A DNA stretch of 39,715 nt from contig MGWP01000047.1 of the NCBI GenBank assembly GCA_001801055.1, positions 1-39,715 of the forward strand. Reading direction: 5' to 3'. The notes under the pieces were generated by a model. It made no database searches and was not told the origin of the DNA. It saw nothing but the letters and a program-made list of their open reading frames with translations. The translations under genes were made by a program, and so were the position numbers. The DNA is from Gallionellales bacterium GWA2_55_18 (lineage in GTDB: Bacteria > Pseudomonadota > Gammaproteobacteria > Burkholderiales > Gallionellaceae). Positions 1 through 9,874 of the stretch are shown here, one piece after another. Position 1 is the stretch's first letter. Each line of letters opens with the position of its first letter.

Positions 1-133
1 AAACCGCGCCTAACCCAACCTACACATCCGCAGCGCATGTTTCGTAATTAATGGTTTCAAATACTAGCCTTTGACAAGCTCAGGCCGAGCGGTTTGAGGT
101 ATAAATTAACGGCGTTTCTATCTGTAATTGGAA

Positions 134-877
134 TTACTCCATATACATCCCGCCGTTCACATGCAGCGTGACACCGGTGATGTAGGCCGCTCCGGGACTG
201 GCGAGGAAGGCCACGGCGGTGGCGACATCGGCAGGCTGGCCGAGGCGCTTCAGCGGCACGTGTTCGACCAGTTTGGCGCGCTGTTCTTCGCCCAGACCCT
301 GGGTCATGTCGGTGTCAATGAAGCCGGGGGCGACACAATTCACGGTGATGTTGCGGCTGCCGATTTCCTGCGCGAGGGATTTGGTGAAGCCGATTATGCC
401 CGCCTTGGAGGCGGCATAGTTGGACTGGCCGGGGTTGCCCATGCTGCCGACCACCGAGCCGATGCTGATGATGCGCCCGCCTCTCGCCTTCATCATCGCG
501 CGCAGCACCGCGCGGCTCAGACGAAACACCGACTTGAGGTTGGTCGCCAGCACGTCGTCCCATTCTTCGTCGCTCATGCGCGCCAGCAGGTTGTCCTTGG
601 TGATCCCGGCGTTGTTCACCAGTATCGAGGCTTCGCCGAATTGTTTGCGCAATTCGCCCAGCATGTGTTCGGTTTGCGCCGCGTCGTTGACATTCAGCAC
701 CATGCCCGCACCCTTGATTTCCGCCGCATCCAGATAGGCGCTGATGGCCTGTGCGCCGTTGTCACTGGTGGCGGTGCCGATCACCGTTGCACCCTGTTTG
801 CCGAGTTCCAGCGCGATGGCCTGACCGATGCCTCGGCTGGCTCCGGTCACCAGTGCGATTTGTCCTTGTAGTGTCAT
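134..877 (-). CDS. fabG: 3-oxoacyl-ACP reductase (SDR family)
   Basis: ORF MTLQGQIALVTGASRGIGQAIALELG...NNAGITKDNLLARM...YAASKAGIIGFTKSLAQE; TGxxxGIG, NNAG and YxxxK SDR motifs with FabG-like C-terminus. Confidence 0.95.
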   Translation of the reverse strand: MTLQGQIALVTGASRGIGQAIALELGKQGATVIGTATSDNGAQAISAYLDAAEIKGAGMVLNVNDAAQTEHMLGELRKQFGEASILVNNAGITKDNLLARMSDEEWDDVLATNLKSVFRLSRAVLRAMMKARGGRIISIGSVVGSMGNPGQSNYAASKAGIIGFTKSLAQEIGSRNITVNCVAPGFIDTDMTQGLGEEQRAKLVEHVPLKRLGQPADVATAVAFLASPGAAYITGVTLHVNGGMYME

Positions 878-915
878 GTGTTACTCCTTATGCAGATGTA
901 ATAAAAATCGGTACC

Positions 916-964
916 TAGGGTGCGCTATGCGCACCAATGCTAATGGTGCGTGGAACGCACCCTA
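916..964. repeat. Imperfect palindrome tagggtgcgctatgcgcacca..tggtgcgtggaacgcacccta (REP-like, intergenic)
   Basis: Inverted arms with internal mismatches; near-copy at 27224-27279. Confidence 0.8.
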
Positions 965-984
965 CAAAATTGTTGTTATTTTTG

Positions 985-1803
985 TTAAGTCGGTGGCAAT
1001 GTCGCAGCACGATCTATATGCCACTCGGCATCCGCAACGCGTGCTGCGGGCAGCAATACCCCATGCGACATCTGCTCCAATGCGCTACGCTTTCCCGCGC
1101 CCGCTACTAAAAATATTTTCTGCCGTACTTTACTCAACGTGTTTATACCAAGCGAAACCCGCTCTGGCGGCGGTTTGGGCGAGTTGAATACCGGCACGAC
1201 CAGCGCCGCGCTTTCGGTGGCCGGATTATCGGGGAACAGGCTGGCAGTATGCCCGTCTTCGCCCATGCCCAACAACACCATGTCCAGTGTCGCAATCTGC
1301 TCCAGCATAGCCGCATAAGCGGCAGCGGCAGCATGTGCCCCCAACTCGGACGGAATGAAATGGATGTTACCGGGCGGAATGGCGATATGCTCCAGCAGGG
1401 TAACGCGGACCATCGTGTCGTTGCGCTGGGCATCGCCCCTCGGCAGGCAGCGCTCGTCGCCGAGATATAGCTGGACATGAGCCCAATCAATGGCGAGATC
1501 ACGCAGCTTTTCGTAGCAGCGGCGCGGTGTTTCGCCGCCTGCCAATACAAGATAAAACATGCCGCGTGCGGCGATTGCCTGCACTGCCGATTCTGCGATG
1601 CGCTGCGCGACCGCAAAGCTCAGGTCGTCAAGATTGTCGTGGATAAAAACGGCATTGGCGTTAATGTGAAACCCGCGTAGCGATTCGTTCGCCCCCTCGC
1701 CCGCTTGCGGGAGAGGGTTGGGGAGAGGTAAACGGGCAGGGCGAGTTTCATTATCAGGAGCGGCATTTTTGCCATGCTCGTTCGGCAAGATATAAGTGTT
1801 CAT
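985..1803 (-). CDS. pgl: 6-phosphogluconolactonase with repeat-derived N-terminal segment
   Basis: LYLGDERCLP, GMGEDGHTASLFP motifs; ATG at 1803 overlaps glk stop (ATGA at 1800-1803); N-terminus contains ETRPARLPLPNPLPQAGEG encoded by a GC-rich palindrome. Confidence 0.88.
   Translation of the reverse strand: MNTYILPNEHGKNAAPDNETRPARLPLPNPLPQAGEGANESLRGFHINANAVFIHDNLDDLSFAVAQRIAESAVQAIAARGMFYLVLAGGETPRRCYEKLRDLAIDWAHVQLYLGDERCLPRGDAQRNDTMVRVTLLEHIAIPPGNIHFIPSELGAHAAAAAYAAMLEQIATLDMVLLGMGEDGHTASLFPDNPATESAALVVPVFNSPKPPPERVSLGINTLSKVRQKIFLVAGAGKRSALEQMSHGVLLPAARVADAEWHIDRAATLPPT
1688..1765. repeat. GC-rich palindromic repeat arm (cccgcttgcgggagagggttggggagagg..cgggc..gagtttcattatcagg) inside pgl
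   Basis: Similar to reverse complement of 39545-39606; same arm style at 16743-16960, 17311-17356, 28419-28590. Confidence 0.75.
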
Positions 1804-2822
1804 GTTGCCCCTTCGGCAAGTTGTGCGGCGCGCAGCGCCGGGCCGAACAGCGCGGCGCGGTCGTTCATAATCACCCTGACCGGCATGGCTTCGAGCAGCG
1901 GACGCATCCTGCCCTTGTTCAGAAACGCTTCGAGAAACGCACCAGCCTGCAACAGCGGCAAAATTTTTGGCGCGATGCCGCCGCCCAGATACAACCCGCC
2001 ACGGCTCATCACCTTGAGCGCGAGGTTGCCCGCTTCCGCGCCGTACAGGCGCACGAATCTGTTCAGCGTCTCGACGCATATCTCATCACGCCCGGATAAT
2101 GCGGCAGCGGAGATGGCTGCCGCCGCATCGCCACTGCGCATTTCTTCCGCCAGCCATTGCGGTACTGCGACATTGTGGCGAATGCACAGGAACTCATGCA
2201 GGCTCACCAGCCCCATGCCGGATACGACGCGCTCCCAACTGACATGCCGATACTGTTGCTGTAAATGATGCAGAAAGGCAATCTCAAGTTCATCGCCGGG
2301 ACTGAAGCTGGTGTGTCCGCCTTCGGTGGCGAACGGCTGATGGCGTTGCCCGTTCCATAACAGACCGGCCTCACCCAGCCCCGTACCGGCGGCAATCACG
2401 GCGGCATTGCCGCAAGCGCCCGGCGCACCGGCTTGCAAGATCAGCAGGTCTTCCGCACCCAAGGCAGGCAGGCCATAAGCGGTTGCTTCCAGATCGTTGA
2501 GCAAGGTGCAGCGCGCAAAACCGAACTGCCGCTGCAATGCATCGGCATCAATGCACCAGGGCAGATTAGTGGTTTGCACCACCCTGCCCTGCACCGGGCC
2601 GGCGATGCCCAAGGCAATATCAGCGGGAGCTTCGACGCCGGAAAGAAAATCGCCGAGCAATGATTCAAATGCGGCGTAATCGCGGCTCGGGTAACTGGCT
2701 TCGCGCACAACATGAACCCGCGTGCCGCTGACCTCGATGACAGCAAGACGCGTCTTGGTTCCGCCGATATCGCCCGAAAGAAATTGTTTCAAGATATCAA
2801 TACGCTTCCAGCTTTGCACCAT
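1800..2822 (-). CDS. glk: Glucokinase
   Basis: GDIGGTKTRLAV phosphate-binding motif, GTGLGEAGLLW, EGGHTSF; true start may be the internal TTG of (L)KQFLSGDIGG. Confidence 0.92.
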   Translation of the reverse strand: MVQSWKRIDILKQFLSGDIGGTKTRLAVIEVSGTRVHVVREASYPSRDYAAFESLLGDFLSGVEAPADIALGIAGPVQGRVVQTTNLPWCIDADALQRQFGFARCTLLNDLEATAYGLPALGAEDLLILQAGAPGACGNAAVIAAGTGLGEAGLLWNGQRHQPFATEGGHTSFSPGDELEIAFLHHLQQQYRHVSWERVVSGMGLVSLHEFLCIRHNVAVPQWLAEEMRSGDAAAAISAAALSGRDEICVETLNRFVRLYGAEAGNLALKVMSRGGLYLGGGIAPKILPLLQAGAFLEAFLNKGRMRPLLEAMPVRVIMNDRAALFGPALRAAQLAEGAT

Positions 2823-4302
2823 CCAGATTCAACGAATGGCGCCAGAATTGGTCATCGCGGTCGAACAGCCGGTATGTGCCGCGCGGCCCCCAACTGCCAG
2901 CCTGGTAAGTATTGATGAAGTCGCGCTCCATCGCCCATACCTTGAGGATCGGATCCACCACGCGCCATGCCGCTTCAACTTCGTCGATGCGCAGGAACAG
3001 CGAAGGATCGCCCTGCATCACGTCCAGCAACAGGCCGGCGTAAGCGTCGAAATCCTCGTCGCTGTCCTTGCGGTAGGTGGCATCCAGGCTGAGAGACCTA
3101 GTGTGCAAGTCCAGCCCCGGCACCTTGACCTGCATCTCGATTTTCATGCAATCGTCGGGCTGAATACCCAGCATGATCCAGTTCGGCTGTGGCGGCCCCT
3201 GGCGTGTTTTGCGCAGCAGATCCTGCGGCGGGTTCTTGAAGCGGATGCAGATTGCCGAACTGCCTTCCGCCATGCGCTTGCCGGTGCGCAGGTAAAACGG
3301 CACACCTGCCCAACGCCAGTTGTCGATGAACAATTTCAGCGCCGCATAAGTTTCCGTGGTGCTGTCCGGCGCCACACCAGGCTCTTCCAGATAACCGGGA
3401 ACCGTCTGTCCATTGATGGTGCCACTGGTGTACTGGCCGCGAAATGCATGGGCATGCACCGAGTTCTGCGTGATCGGCCGTATCGCCTTCAGCACTTTCA
3501 CCTTTTCATCGCGCAAATGCTCGGCGGAGATGGTCAATGGCGGCTCCATCGCCACCAGCGCCAGCAACTGCAACAAGTGGCTCTGGATCATGTCGCGCAG
3601 CGCACCGGCCCCTTCGTAGTAACCGGCGCGCCCTCCGATGCCCAGGGTCTCGGATTGGGTGATTTGCACATGGTCGATGTAATGGTGATTCCACAGCGGC
3701 TCCAGCAGCAGGTTGGCGAAGCGGAACACCATCACGTTCTGCACCGTGCCCTTGCCGAGGTAATGGTCGATACGATAAATCTGCGGTTCGTTCAGATGCT
3801 TGTATAAGCTTCCTTGCAGGGTCTGCGCGCTCAATAAATCGTAGCCAAACGGCTTCTCGATCACCACACGACGCCAGCCATGTTTTTCCTTGAGCAAATC
3901 AACCTTGCCCAATTTATCAACGATATCCGGAAACGCTGCGGGACTAACCGACATGTAGAACACCATATTGGGAGGGAAACCCGCCCCCCCTTCCAGCAAC
4001 TGCTGCAAACGCTGATAGGCCGCGTCATCGCCGGGCGGAATGGCATGATAGTGCATGCGCGCACAAAAGCGTTCCAACGCCGTTTGGTCTATCCCTTTCG
4101 GATAGATCGGCTGCAACATTTTGACAATTTCATCGATCCATTCCTCGCGCTGCCGCAGCTCGATGCTGCAACCGAGTATGACCACATGCTCCGGCAAGCG
4201 CTTGGCCAGCTCAAGGCGAAACAGCGACGGGATCAGTTTGAGCCGACTGAGATTGCCGGCTGCGCCGAATATCACCAGTGTGCAGGGTTCCATGGTTTTC
4301 AT
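2797..4302 (-). CDS. zwf: Glucose-6-phosphate 1-dehydrogenase
   Basis: ORF with IFGAAGNLSRLKLIPSLF, VIEKPFG, RIDHYLGK active-site motif; ends LNLDGAKLEAY. Confidence 0.96.
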   Translation of the reverse strand: MKTMEPCTLVIFGAAGNLSRLKLIPSLFRLELAKRLPEHVVILGCSIELRQREEWIDEIVKMLQPIYPKGIDQTALERFCARMHYHAIPPGDDAAYQRLQQLLEGGAGFPPNMVFYMSVSPAAFPDIVDKLGKVDLLKEKHGWRRVVIEKPFGYDLLSAQTLQGSLYKHLNEPQIYRIDHYLGKGTVQNVMVFRFANLLLEPLWNHHYIDHVQITQSETLGIGGRAGYYEGAGALRDMIQSHLLQLLALVAMEPPLTISAEHLRDEKVKVLKAIRPITQNSVHAHAFRGQYTSGTINGQTVPGYLEEPGVAPDSTTETYAALKLFIDNWRWAGVPFYLRTGKRMAEGSSAICIRFKNPPQDLLRKTRQGPPQPNWIMLGIQPDDCMKIEMQVKVPGLDLHTRSLSLDATYRKDSDEDFDAYAGLLLDVMQGDPSLFLRIDEVEAAWRVVDPILKVWAMERDFINTYQAGSWGPRGTYRLFDRDDQFWRHSLNLDGAKLEAY

Positions 4303-4317
4303 GTTCGGGGCGCCCTG

Positions 4318-5229
4318 TCAGTTCGTTTGCTTGACTGCGTGGCCGCCGAACGCATTGCGCATGGTGGACAGCAGGCGATATCCGTAGCCGGTTCCGTCCT
4401 GGCTGGTAAAGCGCATCTGCAACGCCAGCGTCAACACCGGAGCGGCGACGCCCTGATCGATTGCCTCCACTACCGTCCAGCGCCCTTCGCCGGAGTCCGG
4501 CACAAAGGGCGCAATATTCGTCAATTCCTGGTCATGCTTCAGCGCTTCAGCGGTGAGATCGAGCAGCCAGCTGCGCACCACCGAACTATGCCGCCACAAC
4601 TCGGTGACCTGCGCCAGATCGAGGGAAAATTCCTTCTTGCCGCGCAGCAGTTCCAGCCCTTCGGCAAACGACTGCATCATGCCGTACTCAATACCGTTGT
4701 GGATCATCTTGGTGAAGTGCCCCGCGCCGACCGGCCCGACATGCGCCCAGCCGCGATCCGCAGCGGGTGCCAGCGCCTGTAGGATGGGCGTCATTATTTT
4801 GGCCACTTCGGGGGTCGCTCCGACCATCAGACAATAGCCGTTCTCCAACCCCCAGATACCGCCGGAGGTGCCGGAATCCATGAAGCCGATGCCCTGCTCC
4901 GCCAGCCATGCGCCGCGCCGCTGGCTGTCGTGGTAATTCGAATTCCCGCCGTCCACAATGATGTCCCCTTTTGAGAGCAGCGGCACCAGCGCGCGAACCT
5001 GTTGCTCGGTCGGCTCGCCGCTCGGGAGCATCAGCCAGACGATGCGCGGGCCGGACAGTTTCGCCACCGCGTCGGCCACCGAGGTTGCGGCGACCATACC
5101 CTCCTCCGAGGCAAGCTGCGCAACCACATCTGTCGTGCGGTCGTAACCCACCACTTCGACACCGCCACGGCGCAGCCTGCGCACCATGTTGCCACCCATC
5201 TTGCCCAGCCCTATCATCGCCATTCGCAT
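4318..5229 (-). CDS. gnd: 6-phosphogluconate dehydrogenase, decarboxylating (short GndA-type)
   Basis: MRMAMIGLGKMGGNMVRRL, VDGGNSNYHDS, FMDSGTSGGIWGLENGYCLM; GGGAG Shine-Dalgarno before ATG at 5229. Confidence 0.94.
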   Translation of the reverse strand: MRMAMIGLGKMGGNMVRRLRRGGVEVVGYDRTTDVVAQLASEEGMVAATSVADAVAKLSGPRIVWLMLPSGEPTEQQVRALVPLLSKGDIIVDGGNSNYHDSQRRGAWLAEQGIGFMDSGTSGGIWGLENGYCLMVGATPEVAKIMTPILQALAPAADRGWAHVGPVGAGHFTKMIHNGIEYGMMQSFAEGLELLRGKKEFSLDLAQVTELWRHSSVVRSWLLDLTAEALKHDQELTNIAPFVPDSGEGRWTVVEAIDQGVAAPVLTLALQMRFTSQDGTGYGYRLLSTMRNAFGGHAVKQTN

Positions 5230-5609
5230 AAGATTCTCCCTGAGAAAACAATCAGCCAAAAATAATCAGGTTACACAATCGACCCATGCCGCCCGTAAAA
5301 CCTGCCATAAAACATTACCATACATGTGGATTATATGCCTTAATTCACAATTTCATGTATGCGCAGGCGAAGCTGGCAGGGCAATCGCATCAAATTTTCC
5401 TAAGTCCAAACAATGTTTTGCGGTAGTAAGCCAGAAGTGGCGAAGAGGATGCTGCGGGTGTGTATCCCGCCCTTGCACTTTGATGTATCGGGGGAAGGTC
5501 AGGTTAAGTTTGATGCGATTGCCCTGCCAACATAAGATCATAAGCAAGCTGCTTTACCGCCAGTATCTAAACAGCTATATTTCGGCCACTTGGATTTCGG
5601 GAGCAAATC

Positions 5610-6101
5610 GTGAGTGACAATACGCCACAACACATCAGGCTGGACGGCATTGCGGACTATACAGCGGCTCTGGACACGTTGTGTGATCTGGCGCAACACA
5701 GTCTGTATTTATTTGATAATGACCTTGATGGATCGGGTTTTAACGCGGAAAACCGCTATGAAATATTGCGTAAACTTTTGCTTGCCAGCCCCATGTCTCG
5801 ACTGCTCGTGCTAGTTCATGATACGCGTTACTTATCCACGCTATGCCCGCGCATGATGCTGTTGCTGCACCAATTCGGTAGCAGCATGTTCATTTACCAG
5901 ACGCCCAAGAATTTACGGCAAATCACCGAACCGTTTGCCGTCGCAGACGAATCGCATTATGTGCGCCGCTTTCATTTTGACGATCCGCGCGGCATCCTGG
6001 CACAGCACGATCCTGAAAATGCGCGCGCCTTGAAATCACGTTTTATGGAAATGTGGGCAAGCTCCCATCCGGGAATATCATCCACGAGGCTCGGGCTATA
6101 G
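5610..6101 (+). CDS. Hypothetical protein (resembles DUF7931-type)
   Basis: 163-aa ORF divergent from gnd; phospholipase-D-like N-terminal feel (LYLFDNDLDG...) but no catalytic HKD; family assignment tentative. Confidence 0.7.
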   Translation: MSDNTPQHIRLDGIADYTAALDTLCDLAQHSLYLFDNDLDGSGFNAENRYEILRKLLLASPMSRLLVLVHDTRYLSTLCPRMMLLLHQFGSSMFIYQTPKNLRQITEPFAVADESHYVRRFHFDDPRGILAQHDPENARALKSRFMEMWASSHPGISSTRLGL

Positions 6102-6258
6102 TAAAAAATTGCAAAATTTGCAAAATTGCTGGATTTTCCGCGCTCAGATGATAGAATGTGCGGCCTTTGGTTTTGGGCGCGTTTTTGTTTTTTAAATGCG
6201 CTTGGATCCAGGTGAAATTTTTATGATTTTTTTTAACCAACACTCCCGAGGAAAAAAT

Positions 6259-6519
6259 ATGAAACTATCTGCTCTTGTTGCTGCTCTGTTGGCTCTTGCT
6301 TTGACCGCATGTGGCGGTGGCGCTCCAGCTCCTGCTGCTGCCCCAGCTGCACCAGCTCCTGCTGCTGCACCAGCTCCTGCTGCTGCTCCGGCTGCTGCTG
6401 CTCCGGCTGCTGATGCTGCCGCCGCTCCTGCTGCTGCCGCTCCGGCTGCTGCCGCTCCTGCTGCTGCTGCCGCTCCGGCTGCTGCTGCTCCTGCTGCTGA
6501 CGCTGCAAAGAAACACTAA
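6259..6519 (+). CDS. Small Ala/Pro-rich lipoprotein
   Basis: SD gagg before ATG at 6259; MKLSALVAALLALALTACGGG signal with lipobox LTAC; remainder low-complexity (A/P)n ending DAAKKH. Confidence 0.8.
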   Translation: MKLSALVAALLALALTACGGGAPAPAAAPAAPAPAAAPAPAAAPAAAAPAADAAAAPAAAAPAAAAPAAAAAPAAAAPAADAAKKH

Positions 6520-6540
6520 GTATTCAGCGCTTCACAGCAA

Positions 6541-6571
6541 CAAAAAAACCGACGCAAGTCGGTTTTTTTGT
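6541..6571 (+). terminator. Rho-independent terminator
   Basis: aaaaaaaccgac-gcaa-gtcggttttttt hairpin plus T-tract just after lipoprotein stop. Confidence 0.9.
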
Positions 6572-6586
6572 GCCTCGAAGCCAATT

Positions 6587-7387
6587 TTAAATAATTTCCC
6601 GCCAGGAAAATCCATTTTCCTGCATTGCCACACATACCCAATCCGCCTCACAGCCAAGTGCGCCGCATAAGGCTTGCGAAGCGAGTTCCGCCGTGTTGTT
6701 CTGACGGCTCAAATGAGCGGCAATCAAATGCTGTAATCGGCTCGTATCCAGCCGACTCAGTATACCGGCAGCATCCTGATTATTCAGATGCCCCAAACGC
6801 CCGCCCACGCGTTGCTTGATGCTATATGGGTATTCGCCATTCATCAGCATCCGGCTATCGTGGTTGCACTCCAATACCAGCGCATTGCAACCGCTCAGAG
6901 TGCGCTCTATATGCGCCGTGCTGCATCCCGCATCGGTCAATACGCCCAGCCGCCTTATTCCATCGTTGAAAATAAATTGCACCGGTTCGGCGGCATCATG
7001 CGGAACAGGGTAGGGAGTAATTTCAATATCTCCAATTACAAATGCTTGATGGGGGTCAATTTCATGGAGGTTAACACCGGTAAGGATTTTCGGCTGACTG
7101 TGCAATGTGCCATGGGTGAGCCAAACCGGCAGATTGAATTTGCGCGCCAGCCGCGCCACACCGCCGATATGGTCACCGTGCTCATGCGTGACGGCAATGC
7201 CGCTCAACTGCTCTGCGGATACGCCCAAACGCGCCAAACGCGAGAGTGTGTCTTGCAGCCCGAAACCACAATCCATCAGCACATGCGTCCGATTTGCTGC
7301 AACCAGCAGCGCATTGCCTTCGCTGCCGCTACCCAGTGAAGCAAATCGCATGGAATTACTGGTTAATATTTTTGTAAATTGCCTCAA
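6587..7387 (-). CDS. MBL-fold metallohydrolase (YycJ/WalJ-like)
   Basis: MRFASLGSGSEGNALLV..., THEHGDHIGGV metal-binding motif. Confidence 0.9.
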   Translation of the reverse strand: MRQFTKILTSNSMRFASLGSGSEGNALLVAANRTHVLMDCGFGLQDTLSRLARLGVSAEQLSGIAVTHEHGDHIGGVARLARKFNLPVWLTHGTLHSQPKILTGVNLHEIDPHQAFVIGDIEITPYPVPHDAAEPVQFIFNDGIRRLGVLTDAGCSTAHIERTLSGCNALVLECNHDSRMLMNGEYPYSIKQRVGGRLGHLNNQDAAGILSRLDTSRLQHLIAAHLSRQNNTAELASQALCGALGCEADWVCVAMQENGFSWREII

Positions 7388-8894
7388 TCATCTGCTTGGT
7401 GGCGTCCCCGCTAACGCCGTCCTGGCTGGTGACGGACACTTCACATGCCTTGCCGCCATCTTTGACATTCACACGGTAATGCGTGTTGGTAATCTCGCTA
7501 TTTTTCCAGAATTGCAAATTATCCAGCCAGCCGCTTTCTGCTTTGGCAGAGCGCAGGGAGTAAACACCCTTGGCACGGTCATTGGTCTCCACTGCCAAAC
7601 CGGCGCGCTCGATAGCAAGGCCCACCTTGCGCCATGACTTATCAAATGTATCATTCACCACGATGACGCTGCTGCCGTCAAAAACCTCTTGCAGGCTTGC
7701 TGTCCCTACCGGTCCTGTTGTATTGATGGAAGATGCGGGTACATTAATGGAAGATGCGGAAACTGGCGTCGCGCCAATCTCGACCTGATCTATATTCTTG
7801 TAAATAGCCTCAACCATCTGCTTGCTTGCATGGTCGCTTACACCATCCAAGTCGGTGACGGACACTTCACACGCTGTGCCGTCATCTTTGACATTCACGC
7901 GGTAACGCGTGTTGGTATTTTGTCCGTTTTTCCAGAACTGCAGCTTATCCATCCAGCCGCTTTCTGCTTTGGGTGGACGCAGAAAGTAAATACCCTTTGT
8001 GCGATCCTTGTCTTCTACGGCAAAACCCGCACGCTCGATAGCGAGGCCTACCCTGCGCCAGGATCTGTCGAACGCATCATGCATCACAATGACGCTGTTG
8101 CCGTCAGAAGTCTCATACAGCCTGACTGCCCCCGCCGCCGAGCCGGGCACACCGCCCGCCACGCTGCTGGCCGTTTGAGCTTCGCTGCCGCCGAAACGCA
8201 CCATCAAGCGCTGCAACATGATGGTTTCCTTCTCGGAATCATTGGCTCGCACTTGCCACTGGGATATATTCTGGTCGGCAGACATGTCCACTTCCATGCC
8301 GCGATGGGAGATGTATACCTCAGTACTCACACCATCCTTGCCGCGCTCCAGACGCACACGATACTGGTCGCGCTCGCCGGATGAATTGACCCTATCAAGC
8401 ATTTTTTCAAACCAGTTGCGAGGGGTATTGGGGCGGTTCTCTGCCCAATCGGTTTCGATCACGCCTGCCGCCTGGTCTTCACTCTTGATAGTCAAGCCGC
8501 TTTCCTGCAAGAAAGCCTTGACCACCAGCCAGACATTGTCCGGTGTGTCTTTCACCGCCAGCCAGCGTTGTGCGCCATTGCGCTCCAAACTCACATTCTT
8601 CATCTGCGGCAATACTGTACCTGCGCGGCCTCGTGTTGCCGCTACGCCGCCCTTGCTGTAATCGGAAAAAGTCGCGACAGATCCGTCATCGCCCTGCGGC
8701 ACTCTATAGCGTTCATCCCTGCCGGGAGCCGTCAGGTCGGGCGGTATCTCCAGCGCCGGTGCTTGCTCCGCACCGGAGCGATAGTCGATACGCTTGTTGC
8801 CCAAGCCAAGCGTGTTGCATCCCGCCAGCATAACCAGCACAACGCTGAACATTCCAATATGTAAAACTTTCATTGTTTCTCTCTCCGACTGCAT
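7356..8894 (-). CDS. bamC: Outer membrane assembly lipoprotein BamC with duplicated C-terminal domain
   Basis: Lipobox VLMLAGCNTLG, RIDYRS..APALEIPPDLTAP BamC N-terminal motif; gene order bamC-dapA is typical; two near-identical ~113-aa C-terminal modules. Confidence 0.9.
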   Translation of the reverse strand: MQSERETMKVLHIGMFSVVLVMLAGCNTLGLGNKRIDYRSGAEQAPALEIPPDLTAPGRDERYRVPQGDDGSVATFSDYSKGGVAATRGRAGTVLPQMKNVSLERNGAQRWLAVKDTPDNVWLVVKAFLQESGLTIKSEDQAAGVIETDWAENRPNTPRNWFEKMLDRVNSSGERDQYRVRLERGKDGVSTEVYISHRGMEVDMSADQNISQWQVRANDSEKETIMLQRLMVRFGGSEAQTASSVAGGVPGSAAGAVRLYETSDGNSVIVMHDAFDRSWRRVGLAIERAGFAVEDKDRTKGIYFLRPPKAESGWMDKLQFWKNGQNTNTRYRVNVKDDGTACEVSVTDLDGVSDHASKQMVEAIYKNIDQVEIGATPVSASSINVPASSINTTGPVGTASLQEVFDGSSVIVVNDTFDKSWRKVGLAIERAGLAVETNDRAKGVYSLRSAKAESGWLDNLQFWKNSEITNTHYRVNVKDGGKACEVSVTSQDGVSGDATKQMIEAIYKNINQ

Positions 8895-8897
8895 TGC

Positions 8898-9779
8898 TTA
8901 ATGTATAAGTACACCGGCTTGGCGCATGGCCTGCTCGACAGAACCTTGCGCCCCTTGCGACAAAGGCGTGAGCGGCAAACGCAACGCGTTTTTTATTTTA
9001 CCCATGCGTGCCACCGCCCACTTCACCGGGATCGGGTTGGCTTCGACAAACAAATTCCGATGCAGCCCCAGCAGGCGAAAATTGATTTCGCGTGCCTTGG
9101 CAATCTCGCCGTTCAAGGCCGCCGCGCACATCTCGTGCATCAGCCTGGGCGCGACATTCGCCGTTACCGAAATCGTGCCGTGCGCGCCGAGCAGCATTAA
9201 CGCCAGCGTACTGGCATCGTCGCCGCTGTATACCGCAAAATCTTCCGGCACGCGTTGCAACAGGTCGCTGCCGCGCTCGATGTTGCCGGTCGCATCCTTG
9301 ATGCCGACGATATTGGGAATCTGCGCCAGACGCAACACGGTATCGTTGCTCATATCGGCAACGGTGCGTCCCGGCACGTTGTACAGGATATGCGGCATAT
9401 CCACCGCTCCGGCGATGGCCTTGAAATGCTGATACAAACCTTCCTGGGTCGGCTTGTTGTAATAGGGAACAACTGACAGCGAAGCGTCCGCACCAGCCTT
9501 TTTCGAGAACGCCGCCAGCTCGATAGCTTCTCTGGTCGAGTTCGCGCCGGTTCCGGCGATGACAGGAATACGCCCGGCGGTGTGCTCGACAGCAATCTGG
9601 ATCAACATCTCGTGTTCTTCCACATCCACCGTCGGCGACTCGCCGGTTGTGCCGACCACCACGATACCATCAGTACCCTGCCCGACATGGAAATCGATCA
9701 ACGCGCGGAATGCCGCCAAATCGAGGCTACCGTCCTCATGCATCGGGGTAACAATTGCAACAATACAGCCCTTGATCAT
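8898..9779 (-). CDS. dapA: 4-hydroxy-tetrahydrodipicolinate synthase
   Basis: [44 protein letters not shown]. Confidence 0.97.
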   Translation of the reverse strand: MIKGCIVAIVTPMHEDGSLDLAAFRALIDFHVGQGTDGIVVVGTTGESPTVDVEEHEMLIQIAVEHTAGRIPVIAGTGANSTREAIELAAFSKKAGADASLSVVPYYNKPTQEGLYQHFKAIAGAVDMPHILYNVPGRTVADMSNDTVLRLAQIPNIVGIKDATGNIERGSDLLQRVPEDFAVYSGDDASTLALMLLGAHGTISVTANVAPRLMHEMCAAALNGEIAKAREINFRLLGLHRNLFVEANPIPVKWAVARMGKIKNALRLPLTPLSQGAQGSVEQAMRQAGVLIH

Positions 9780-9874
9780 TTGGCTCCCATTATCCTTGCC
9801 AACAAAAACGAAGCGGGCATTCTACCGTAATACGGCGATACCCCAAAGGTCAGGATGAAAAACTCAAGCAGGCG

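Noticed and set aside
2722-3807. 361-aa plus-strand ORF opposite zwf
   Set aside because: Shadow ORF of zwf; no domain signal.
6233-6516. Minus-strand Gln/Ser-Arg-rich ORFs opposite the Ala/Pro lipoprotein
   Set aside because: Low-complexity antisense artefacts of GCT repeats.
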